This document shows positions 25,639 through 33,051 of a stretch of DNA of 64,000 bases, piece after piece (positions within the stretch are counted from its first letter, which is position 1; each line of letters opens with the position of its first letter). The stretch is taken from NCBI RefSeq assembly GCF_014200305.1, contig NZ_JACHBL010000001.1, forward strand, positions 992,001 to 1,056,000, written 5' to 3'. Source of the stretch: Neomicrococcus lactis. Lineage in GTDB: Bacteria > Actinomycetota > Actinomycetes > Actinomycetales > Micrococcaceae. Position numbers and translations under genes: made by a program. The notes beneath the pieces were generated by a model. It saw nothing but the letters and a program-made list of their open reading frames with translations. It had not been told where the DNA came from and made no database searches.

Positions 25639-27159
25639 TTAGTGTGAGGAATCGGCGTCGGCTTTGCCGAACGTCGGGTTATGGACCTTGCCCAGGGTGA
25701 TGTGGACTGCCTGCTGGTCCGTGTAGAAATCAATCGAGCGGTAGCCGCCCTCATGTCCCAGACCAGAAGCCTTCACGCCACCGAATGGAGTGCGCAGATC
25801 ACGGACATTGTTCGAGTTGAGCCAGACCATGCCGGCCTCGACCTTCTGCGAGAAGTTGTGGGCCCGCTTGAGGTCGTTCGTCCAGATGTAAGCGGCCAAG
25901 CCATACTTCGTGTTGTTCGCAAGGGCGAGTGCTTCTTCGTCGGTGTCGAACGGGGTAATGGCGACAACGGGTCCGAAGATTTCCTCTTGGAAAATGCGTG
26001 CGTCCGGCGAGACATCTGCGAAGACGGTAGGTGCCACGAAGTTACCGGTCTCGAAGCCTTCTGGACGTCCGCCACCGGCGACGAGGCGGCCTTCGGACTT
26101 GCCGATCTCGACGTAGCTCATAACCTTGTCGTAGTGCTCAGGGTGTACGAGCGCACCGACTTCCGTCGCGGGATCGCTTGGAAGACCAACCTTGACGCGC
26201 TTTGCTTGGGCGGCGTAGCGCTCCACGAAATCGTCGTAGATATCGCGCTGTACCAAAATGCGTGCACCAGCCGTGCAGCGTTCGCCGTTGAGCGAGAACA
26301 CACCGAAGATCGTGGCGTCCACAGCTGCTTCAATGTCAGCGTCGGCGAAGACAACAGCTGGAGACTTGCCGCCGAGTTCCATCGACAGGCCCTTGAGGAA
26401 TGGAGCGGCGTTGCCGAAGATGACCTGGCCCGTGCGGGACTCGCCGGTAAAGGAAATCAGCGGCACGCCTGGGTGCTTCACGAGAGCGTCACCAGCGGTC
26501 TCACCAAAACCATTGACGAGGTTGAAGACGCCCCGCGGAACGCCAGCCTCTTCAAAGATTCCGGCCCACAAGGATGCGGACAGCGGCGTGAACTCTGCAG
26601 GCTTCAACACCACGGTGTTACCGGTTGCCAGAGCAGGTCCCAGCTTCCAGGACTCCAACATGAACGGGGTGTTCCATGGGGTGATGAGGCCGGCGACACC
26701 AATTGGCTTGCGGTTCACGTAGTTGATCTGGCGGCCTGGCACTTTGAAGGTGTCATCAGACTGGGCAACGATCAAATCTGCGAAAAAGCGGAAGTTTTCT
26801 GCGGCACGGCGAGCCTGGCCCAATGCCTGCGCGATTGGCAGACCGGAATCAAAGCTTTCCATTTCGGCGAGCTGCTGGTCGCGGGACTCCACGATGTCTG
26901 CAATCTTGTGCAGAACGCGGGAGCGTTCGCGTGGCAGCATGGTCGGCCATGGGCCTTCCAAGAAGGCAGTTCGAGCTGCAGCAACGGCTGCCTCGATGTC
27001 TTCCTTCTTGCCGGATGCCGCCTGAATGTAGGTCTCGTTTGTGACCGGATCCAGCACATCAAAGGTCTCGCCATCGATCGAGTCAACAAATTCACCATTG
27101 ATGTAGTGACGGATCTTATCTGGCAGGTTTGCTGGTCTTACGGAGAGGTTGTTTTCCAA
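25639..27159 (-). CDS. hpaE: 5-carboxymethyl-2-hydroxymuconate semialdehyde dehydrogenase
   Basis: A 506-residue aldehyde dehydrogenase that oxidises the HpaD ring-cleavage product with NAD. Catalytic residues are Asn163 (PWNTP), Glu261 (MELGGKSP) and Cys295 (NGERCTAGAR); FTGESRTG near 238 belongs to the cofactor site. The start is a TTG at 27159, chosen because AGGAG, overlapping the stop of the GntR gene, stands 6 bases upstream. The gene lies between the GntR regulator and hpaD in the operon. Assignment as HpaE rather than another ALDH rests on context and on close likeness to HpaE. Confidence 0.93.
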   Translation of the reverse strand: MENNLSVRPANLPDKIRHYINGEFVDSIDGETFDVLDPVTNETYIQAASGKKEDIEAAVAAARTAFLEGPWPTMLPRERSRVLHKIADIVESRDQQLAEMESFDSGLPIAQALGQARRAAENFRFFADLIVAQSDDTFKVPGRQINYVNRKPIGVAGLITPWNTPFMLESWKLGPALATGNTVVLKPAEFTPLSASLWAGIFEEAGVPRGVFNLVNGFGETAGDALVKHPGVPLISFTGESRTGQVIFGNAAPFLKGLSMELGGKSPAVVFADADIEAAVDATIFGVFSLNGERCTAGARILVQRDIYDDFVERYAAQAKRVKVGLPSDPATEVGALVHPEHYDKVMSYVEIGKSEGRLVAGGGRPEGFETGNFVAPTVFADVSPDARIFQEEIFGPVVAITPFDTDEEALALANNTKYGLAAYIWTNDLKRAHNFSQKVEAGMVWLNSNNVRDLRTPFGGVKASGLGHEGGYRSIDFYTDQQAVHITLGKVHNPTFGKADADSSH

Positions 27160-27168
27160 GATGGTCTC

Positions 27169-27873
27169 CTAGATTTCTGCGGAATTGGACTTAGTGTTTT
27201 GGCGGCTTGCGAGGTAACTGCGCAGGGTTGCCGCGCGGTGCTCTCGAGCCAAGTTTTCTATGACCGCTGCCGGGGATCCGGCGGTGATGGCATCAAGAAT
27301 GAGGTAGTGCTCAGCGACAGAGTTTCGGGCTCGGCCAGGAACGAACGAGAACGTCGACTCTCGAAGATTTCCCAGACGGTCCCACTCGGAAGCGACGAGA
27401 TCGCATAAGCGGTTGTTGGGGCAACGGTCGAACAACACTTGGTGGAGTTTGTGGTTGATCTCGGTAAACGCATGGGCGTCGAAATCATCCAAGAGCGTTT
27501 CCAGCTGCTTGTTCAGCTCTCGCGCTAGGGCGATGTCTTCTGCGGTCACGAACGGGGCCGCCAAGGCCGTAGCCGCTCCTTCCAGAATTCCGAGCGTCTC
27601 CATGCTGTGCTCGTAAGCGGAAGCATCCAGCATCGAGACGTGGGCGCCAATGTTCTTCTCGAAAGTGACCAGACCTTCGGCCTCCAGCTGGCGAATTGCT
27701 TCGCGCACTGGAACCACGCTGATATCGAGCGAATCGGCGATCGTGCTGAGCACCAAACGGTGACCCGGCATGAATTCGTGAGTGGAGATGCGCTCTTTGA
27801 TCCACTGGTAAGCAAGCTGAGCCTTGCTCAACCGTGGATTCACCAAGTCCTGCACCGAGGATTTCGAGTCCAT
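27169..27873 (-). CDS. GntR-family (FCD/FadR type) regulator of the homoprotocatechuate operon
   Basis: A 234-residue regulator. The N-terminal winged helix-turn-helix (about 15-80) includes ISVVPVREAIRQLEAEGLV, the FadR-type recognition helix. The C-terminal FCD domain (about 85-215) has the probable metal ligands in NHKLHQ, AEHY and AREHR. It starts two bases after the hpaG stop, with AGGGA before it, and lies inside the operon between hpaG and hpaE. It probably represses the operon through the 12-bp palindrome upstream of hpaG and is released by a pathway intermediate; this is inference. Better known homoprotocatechuate clusters use the MarR-family HpaR. Confidence 0.9.
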   Translation of the reverse strand: MDSKSSVQDLVNPRLSKAQLAYQWIKERISTHEFMPGHRLVLSTIADSLDISVVPVREAIRQLEAEGLVTFEKNIGAHVSMLDASAYEHSMETLGILEGAATALAAPFVTAEDIALARELNKQLETLLDDFDAHAFTEINHKLHQVLFDRCPNNRLCDLVASEWDRLGNLRESTFSFVPGRARNSVAEHYLILDAITAGSPAAVIENLAREHRAATLRSYLASRQNTKSNSAEI

Positions 27874-27875
27874 GG

Positions 27876-29426
27876 TTAATTCCCTGACTGCTGGTCGCGG
27901 TAGGCCTCGAACTGTGCTTTCCACTCACCGGTCGGCGGGAAAAGTCCGTCTACTGGGTGGCCTTCAGCAACACGCTCGGCGACCCACGCATCTTCAAACT
28001 CCTTGGCGTGAGCGGCCTCAACGACTTCCTCGACCATGCCTCGTGGAATGACGATGACACCGTCGTCGTCGCCCACGATCACGTCACCCGGAACCACCGT
28101 GGCGTTGCCGCAGGCGATAGCGATGTCGTAGTCCCAAGGCACATGCTTCCGGCCAAGCACTGCAGGATGAGCGCCGCGAGTGAACACCGGCAGGCCGATC
28201 TCCGTGACAGCTGCGACGTCACGAACGCCACCGTCAGTCACGACGCCGGCGGCACCATTGAACTTGGCACGAATCGCGAGGATATCCCCCAGCGTTCCTG
28301 AGCCAGACTCGTTGCGAGCCTCAATGACCAGAACTTCACCGGGCTTGACCGCATCAAACGCGCGCATTTGAGCGTTGTAGCCGCCACCATGTGACTTGAA
28401 CAGATCTTCACGGCCCGGCAAGAAACGCAACGTCTTGGCGAGACCTACCAGCTTGGTGCCCGGAGTCAGTGGGCGGACTCCTTCGATGACAACCTGGTTG
28501 AGGCCGCGAGCACGCAGCTGAGCGGAGAGGCCGGCCGTGGGGGTGGACTTCAACTTCTCAAGAATCTCTGGAGACAAAGCGTCTTCAGCCGAAGCCGCGG
28601 TTTCTTGATCAGCCGACGTCTCATCAGCTGCCGCAACAACTGGCAATCCGGCAGCTTCGCGTGAACCCCATGCCTCTTCGCGCTGCTTGTCGTCGACGAG
28701 CGGCAGGTTGCCCAGCGATTCATCGAACTGAGCAGGGGCTTCCACCACAGCGGTCACCAACTTTCCGGAGGAAAGTCCCAAGTCAGGAGCGTCAACTTCG
28801 ACTTCCACCACGTCTCCGGGGACCACCACGGATGAGCCGGCGGGGGTTCCGGTAAGAATGACGTCTCCCACTTCAAGCGTCATGTGCTGGGACAGATCCG
28901 CAACGAACTGCGCAAGCGGGAAAATCATGTTTTCGGGACGAGTGACATCTTCTTGAGCGATAGCACCATTGACCCACGTGCGAACCCGAAGATTGTTGGG
29001 GTCTACCGACTGGGCGTCGATCAGCGAAGGCCCTACAGGCGTGTAACCATCGCGCCCTTTGGATCGAACATTCGAACCTTTATCTGCTGCGCGGAAATCG
29101 TATATTCCAAAGTCATTGGATGCAGTCACCCAACCAACATGGCCCCACGCCTCGTCGAGCGAAACATTACGAGCGGTTCGGCCAATGATGAGCGCGATTT
29201 CGCCCTCAAAGGCCAATAGTTCGGTGCCGGCCGGACGAGCAATGACATCGCCAGACCATGACAATGAACTTGAAGTTTTCAGGAAATAAGAGGGTTTTTC
29301 GGGTCGGCGTCCCCGCTGAGCAGCCCGGGATTCGTACGCGACATGAATCGCGATGATCTTGCCTGGGCGGGTAGGCAGTGGGCCGAATGCGGCCGAATTT
29401 TCTGCCTCTGTGAACTCAGTATTCAT
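27876..29426 (-). CDS. hpaG: FAH-domain isomerase/decarboxylase fused to an RraA-like domain (HpaG-like)
   Basis: A 516-residue fusion. Residues 22-235 are a fumarylacetoacetase-type domain with a probable Glu74/Glu76/Asp105 metal site (FEGEIALIIG, SNDFGIYD). A Glu/Ala-rich linker (236-285) leads to an RraA-like domain (286-516) with the conserved Arg402-Asp403 in TDGGVRD. E. coli HpaG has two FAH domains; here the second is replaced by RraA, a fold also used by oxo-acid aldolases/decarboxylases. It probably decarboxylates and/or isomerises 5-oxopent-3-ene-1,2,5-tricarboxylate. First gene of the operon; start set by GAGGAGG. Which domain performs which step is open. Confidence 0.88.
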   Translation of the reverse strand: MNTEFTEAENSAAFGPLPTRPGKIIAIHVAYESRAAQRGRRPEKPSYFLKTSSSLSWSGDVIARPAGTELLAFEGEIALIIGRTARNVSLDEAWGHVGWVTASNDFGIYDFRAADKGSNVRSKGRDGYTPVGPSLIDAQSVDPNNLRVRTWVNGAIAQEDVTRPENMIFPLAQFVADLSQHMTLEVGDVILTGTPAGSSVVVPGDVVEVEVDAPDLGLSSGKLVTAVVEAPAQFDESLGNLPLVDDKQREEAWGSREAAGLPVVAAADETSADQETAASAEDALSPEILEKLKSTPTAGLSAQLRARGLNQVVIEGVRPLTPGTKLVGLAKTLRFLPGREDLFKSHGGGYNAQMRAFDAVKPGEVLVIEARNESGSGTLGDILAIRAKFNGAAGVVTDGGVRDVAAVTEIGLPVFTRGAHPAVLGRKHVPWDYDIAIACGNATVVPGDVIVGDDDGVIVIPRGMVEEVVEAAHAKEFEDAWVAERVAEGHPVDGLFPPTGEWKAQFEAYRDQQSGN

Positions 29427-29463
29427 GGAGCCTCCTCGTTGATGCTCTTGCACGTTTGGAAAG

Positions 29464-29490
29464 ATCGTATACGATAGTTCACGAATGAAC
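29464..29490 (-). promoter_or_regulatory. Operator and promoter of the homoprotocatechuate operon
   Basis: ATCGTATACGAT (29464-29475) is a perfect 12-base palindrome, 37 bases upstream of the hpaG start. Its centre supplies a -10-like TATACG. A second inverted repeat, GTTCA-CGAA-TGAAC (29477-29490), adjoins it, and TTGTTC just upstream (minus strand) may be the -35 with a spacing of 15-16. The arrangement fits a GntR/FCD repressor covering the -10. Confidence 0.7.
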
Positions 29491-29648
29491 AAGTGCTCCA
29501 TTTCACATTTTGAGGCGCGCAGTTACCCCTGCAAATTCGCCCTCGAGCACCAATCCCGCCACCCATCTCTTGGCAGTACATTCACCACGCTCAATCCCCC
29601 GCTCGCAGATTGAACTCATCAATAACCGCGCCTGACAAAGGAGTCTTC

Positions 29649-31028
29649 GTGCCAGAAATCTATTCGGCCGAGTCCAAAGACATCAGCCCATCCAGTCCCA
29701 AAGAACAACGACGCGTCATTTTCAGCACCGTTGTTGGTACCAGCATCGAGTGGTACGACTTCTTCCTCTACGCTTCAGCCGCCGGCCTCGTCTTCAATGA
29801 GCTGTTCTTCAAGGGTCTCGGCGCCCAAGGCTCAGTCATCGTCTCCTTCGTGACGGTGGGTTTGAGCTTCCTGTTCCGCCCTCTCGGTGCGTTCCTCGCC
29901 GGACACTATGGCGACAAGATCGGCCGCCGCAAGGTTCTCATGATCACGCTCATCATGATGGGTGTGGCCACCACGCTTATTGGCGTTTTGCCAACCTTCG
30001 GCCAGGTCGGCGTTATCGCGCCGATGCTGCTGATCCTCCTTCGCATCCTCCAAGGCATTTCGGCAGGTGGCGAATGGGGAGGCGCGGTCTTGATGGCCGT
30101 CGAACATGCCCCAGTGAACCGCCGCGGTCTCTTCGGCGCGAGCCCACAGGCTGGCGTACCTATCGGGTTACTTTTGGCTTCCGCAATGTTGGCAATCATG
30201 GCAGCCGTTGCTCCAGGGGAAGCCTTCATGCAGTGGGGCTGGCGCATTCCGTTCCTCTTCTCGATCGTTCTGATCGTGGTGGGCTACTACATCCGCCACG
30301 GCGTCGAGGAGTCACCCGTCTTCAAGGAAATTGCCGCTCGCGCTCAGCAGACCAAGCAACCAGTGGGAGTTCTCTTCAAGAACCACTGGCTTCTGGTGAT
30401 CATCGCTGCGCTCGTCTTCGTGGGAAACAACGCCGTGGGCTACATGACCACCGGCGGCTTCGTCCAGCGCTACGCAACGGATCCCAACGGCCCAGTTGCC
30501 ATGGACCGCGGTTCAGTTCTGTGGGTCGTTACCGCATCCGCCGTCGTATGGCTCATCACTTCGGTGCTTGCTGGTTGGGTTTCTGACAAGATCGGCCGCC
30601 GTAATACGTACATCCTCGGCTACGTCATGCTGTTCGTGGGCGTCTTGCTGTTGTTCCCACTCGTGAATGGCGCAACCACCACGTCCCTCTTCTGGGCACT
30701 CGCAATGCTGTCGGTTGGTCTTGGCTTCACTTACGGCCAACAGTCGGCGCTTTACACCGAGCTCTTCCCAGCGTCGATCCGCTTCTCCGGCGTTTCTATC
30801 TCCTACGCCATCGGCGCCATCTTGGGCGGCGCTTTCGCCCCGACCATCGCAGCAGCACTGTTGACGGCCACAGGTTCCACGACGTCCATCACCATCTACT
30901 TGGGCATAATGGTGCTCATTGGACTGGGTGCCGTCCTGATGCTTCGCGACCGCACCGGCATTCCGCTGGGCCCGGACCACGAAGCCGAACAAGCCCAGAG
31001 CCCCATTCGTGGAGTATCCCGCGTCTAG
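29649..31028 (+). CDS. MFS transporter, metabolite:H+ symporter (MHS) type
   Basis: A 459-residue, 12-helix permease. VVGTSIEWYDFFLYASAAGLV is cut short here as EWYDFFLYA (about residues 30-40), a hallmark of the MHS subfamily that imports organic acids such as shikimate or 2-oxoglutarate; the loop DKIGRRK follows helix 2 and recurs in the second half as SDKIGRRNTY. The GTG at 29649 is favoured over a TTG at 29610 because AAAGGAG lies 6 bases upstream. It is divergent from hpaG and separated by 222 bases, so it is probably the uptake system for hydroxyphenylacetate or a related acid; this is inferred from position. Confidence 0.87.
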   Translation: MPEIYSAESKDISPSSPKEQRRVIFSTVVGTSIEWYDFFLYASAAGLVFNELFFKGLGAQGSVIVSFVTVGLSFLFRPLGAFLAGHYGDKIGRRKVLMITLIMMGVATTLIGVLPTFGQVGVIAPMLLILLRILQGISAGGEWGGAVLMAVEHAPVNRRGLFGASPQAGVPIGLLLASAMLAIMAAVAPGEAFMQWGWRIPFLFSIVLIVVGYYIRHGVEESPVFKEIAARAQQTKQPVGVLFKNHWLLVIIAALVFVGNNAVGYMTTGGFVQRYATDPNGPVAMDRGSVLWVVTASAVVWLITSVLAGWVSDKIGRRNTYILGYVMLFVGVLLLFPLVNGATTTSLFWALAMLSVGLGFTYGQQSALYTELFPASIRFSGVSISYAIGAILGGAFAPTIAAALLTATGSTTSITIYLGIMVLIGLGAVLMLRDRTGIPLGPDHEAEQAQSPIRGVSRV

Positions 31029-31073
31029 GGTTCGCGCCATCAGTACTTAGACTTCCCACGTAGGAAGCACAGC

Positions 31074-31105
31074 GGCGAGGCTGGGATTTGTCCCCAAGCC
31101 TCGCC
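31074..31105. terminator. Stem-loop between the MFS and TPP-enzyme genes
   Basis: A 9-bp stem, GGCGAGGCT (31074-31082) with AGCCTCGCC (31097-31105), with inner GGG/CCC pairing. It lies between convergent stops at 31028 and 31137. No T-run, so the strength is uncertain. Confidence 0.65.
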
Positions 31106-31136
31106 GTCGTACTTTAAGCGGGAACCAATCCCCCGC

Positions 31137-32795
31137 TTACATAAATTCGCGCATGTACGGCGCAACAATGTCCTTCGAAACGCGGCAATCCAGCACAAAC
31201 ACGCCGTCTTCGTCCAGCGCCAGCCAGCGCTCAAAATCAGCGAGATCGCTATGGCGGCGGATGATCGAGGACCGCGCGCCGAGGGCTTCCAACATCCCCG
31301 CGAAGTTCACATCCGGAATCAGCACCGGCCGTTCCGCGAGACCCTTCGAGACATACTGGTGAACTTCCGCGCCGTACGCGCCGTCGTTGATCACCACTAC
31401 TACGCCGCGCTGCGTCAGCCGAATGAACGTCTCGGCATCCGCGATTCCCATCAGACCGCCGCCGTCACCGCAGAAGAGGACGGGAAGCGAATCCGGACGG
31501 CCAATCACTGCGCCGGCTGCGGACGGGAACCCCAGCCCAATCGATTGAAACGCCGTGCCCACCATGACCATGTGATCAGCGTCCGGCAGATCCAGATAAG
31601 TGTTTGGCCAGCCAATAAAGTGCCCGCCGTCCACAATGACCGTGCGCTCTCGCGGCAAAGCCTCATTGAGCTGAACCATCAGTCCGCGCGGATCCAGCCG
31701 CCCGTCCGGCGCCACTTCCTGACCCGGATCGCGTTGCGTCAGTTCATTTGTCTTTGAGTACGACGACGCTGCCTCGCGCCGCGCTTCAAGCGTCGCGGTA
31801 TGCGATTCATTCGTCAGGCGACGGGTGTGGCTCAGAATCGCGGTAGCGGCGAGGGCGGCGTCGCTCGAGTAGAAGTTGGTCACGGAATCGTGGGTGGCTT
31901 CGTTCTTGAGGTCGACCTGGATCAGGGTCGCTTGGGGCGAGAACGCGTGACCCAGAGCGCGGGTGAACTGGTTGAGACCAGCTCCCACCACCAGCACGAG
32001 GTCCGCGCTGTGAATTTCGGCGGCCGATTGCTCTGCGGCGAAACCGCCACAGACCCCAAGATCGAGGAACGTGTCTGATGGCTGCTCAACGTTGAACAGT
32101 CCCCTTGCCGGAGCGGAGGTTGCGACACCAGCACCGAGGTGCGCAGCGAGTGCACGAAGTGCTGCTCGAGCTTGCTTGGCGCCACGACCCGCAAGGATCA
32201 GTGGACGGTCAGCTAGGAGCAGTTGGCGTGCAATGTCAGCGGCCTGCGCCTCATTGAGCGAGGGCTTTGGAGCAACGGCTGGAAGTTCGTGCTGCGGAGT
32301 CTCGGTGCCGGAATAGGTCGCTGCCGGAATGTCATACGGGATGGACAGAACCACGGGAACGCGCTCGTCCCAGGCAACCGTGAGCGCTTCGCCGGTGACG
32401 CGAACGGCGTCTTCGCGAGTCACCGTCAGGAATCGAGCCCCTACGGATTCGGCAAGTCCGCGCTGGTCAACATCCCATGGACGGCGTCCCGTTCCTGGCT
32501 CATCACCCACCACCAAGACCATGGGAATTCCGGCCTGCGCAGCTTCTGCGAGAGCCGTCAAAGTGTTGGTGTAGCCGGCACCGTAGGTGGTGGTAGCGAC
32601 GGCAAGCTTGCCGGAGACACGGTAATAGGCGTCAGCCGATGCGACGGTTGCTACCTCGTGACGGACCTCGATAATAGGCTGACCGATGCGCTCTAGCGCA
32701 TCAACAAAGTAAGCATTTCCGTTGCCCATGAGCCCAAAGAAAGCATCAACATGCTGCGCGAGAGTTTGGGCAATTGCCTCGGATACAGAAATCAA
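31137..32795 (-). CDS. Thiamine-diphosphate-dependent enzyme, acetolactate synthase-like, substrate unknown
   Basis: About 552 residues, with the three-domain layout of the 2-oxo-acid decarboxylase/acetolactate synthase family. The N-terminal catalytic Glu is in EVRHEVATVASADAYYR (about residue 47). The C-terminal diphosphate motif begins GDGGGLMGIADAE near 443 and ends IND in place of the usual NN. The TTG at 32795 is preferred because GAGGTGG lies 6 bases upstream; the ATG at 32816 would fall inside an inverted repeat and has no ribosome site. It resembles no single well-known activity clearly. It lies convergent to the MHS transporter and could serve aromatic oxo-acid metabolism, but that is a guess from position. 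Confidence 0.82.
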   Translation of the reverse strand: MISVSEAIAQTLAQHVDAFFGLMGNGNAYFVDALERIGQPIIEVRHEVATVASADAYYRVSGKLAVATTTYGAGYTNTLTALAEAAQAGIPMVLVVGDEPGTGRRPWDVDQRGLAESVGARFLTVTREDAVRVTGEALTVAWDERVPVVLSIPYDIPAATYSGTETPQHELPAVAPKPSLNEAQAADIARQLLLADRPLILAGRGAKQARAALRALAAHLGAGVATSAPARGLFNVEQPSDTFLDLGVCGGFAAEQSAAEIHSADLVLVVGAGLNQFTRALGHAFSPQATLIQVDLKNEATHDSVTNFYSSDAALAATAILSHTRRLTNESHTATLEARREAASSYSKTNELTQRDPGQEVAPDGRLDPRGLMVQLNEALPRERTVIVDGGHFIGWPNTYLDLPDADHMVMVGTAFQSIGLGFPSAAGAVIGRPDSLPVLFCGDGGGLMGIADAETFIRLTQRGVVVVINDGAYGAEVHQYVSKGLAERPVLIPDVNFAGMLEALGARSSIIRRHSDLADFERWLALDEDGVFVLDCRVSKDIVAPYMREFM

Positions 32796-32811
32796 AATGA
32801 GCCACCTCGAT

Positions 32812-32845
32812 GACAAATATGAGCTAAAAATCGTCCATATTTGTC
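32812..32845. promoter_or_regulatory. Perfect inverted repeat upstream of the TPP-enzyme gene
   Basis: GACAAATATG (32812-32821) and CATATTTGTC (32836-32845) are perfect 10-base arms with a 14-base spacer. The left arm lies just before the TTG start on the minus strand and includes the alternative ATG. It is a probable operator, or possibly a weak leader hairpin. Confidence 0.6.
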
Positions 32846-33006
32846 TCCCCGCTCAGACGTGCTGAAAGCGGTTAAGGTCCCCTTTTGAGAGCCCCAGCGT
32901 CAGTGACGCCGGACACCTCAAAAATAGGTTGTCGCCGTGATTTTGGCAAGCTGGCTAGAGCAAGGGGATCCGGTTGACCCGGTGGCGGACCGAGGTGCTG
33001 CCCTGT
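32846..33006. other. Intergenic stretch between TPP-enzyme gene and ctaB
   Basis: No gene is seen. It holds a small perfect palindrome, GCGTCA-G-TGACGC (32897-32909), which may be the 5' region of the TPP-enzyme transcript or a weak terminator for ctaB, which ends at 33040 on the same strand. No riboswitch was recognised. Confidence 0.5.
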
Positions 33007-33051
33007 GTCTTGGTGACCGAAGTCTTAGTGACCGACGCCTTAGTGCCCGAA
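33007..33051. repeat. Three tandem 15-bp repeats at the ctaB 3' end
   Basis: Three units (33007-33021, 33022-33036, 33037-33051) read GTCTTGGTGACCGAA, GTCTTAGTGACCGAC and GCCTTAGTGCCCGAA. They overlap the last codons and stop of ctaB. Because the unit is a multiple of three, the TAA stop recurs in frame in the second copy but is CAA in the third. Confidence 0.85.

Noticed and set aside
25681-27408. 575-codon open frame on the plus strand
   Set aside because: It lies opposite hpaE and the GntR gene, has no ribosome site or recognisable domain, and mirrors the codon pattern of the real genes.
29427-29648. Riboswitch or T-box in the hpaG-MFS gap
   Set aside because: No conserved stem pattern was recognised; the palindromes suit a protein operator better.
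32846-33006. Small RNA gene
   Set aside because: Only one short palindrome and no promoter-terminator pair around it.
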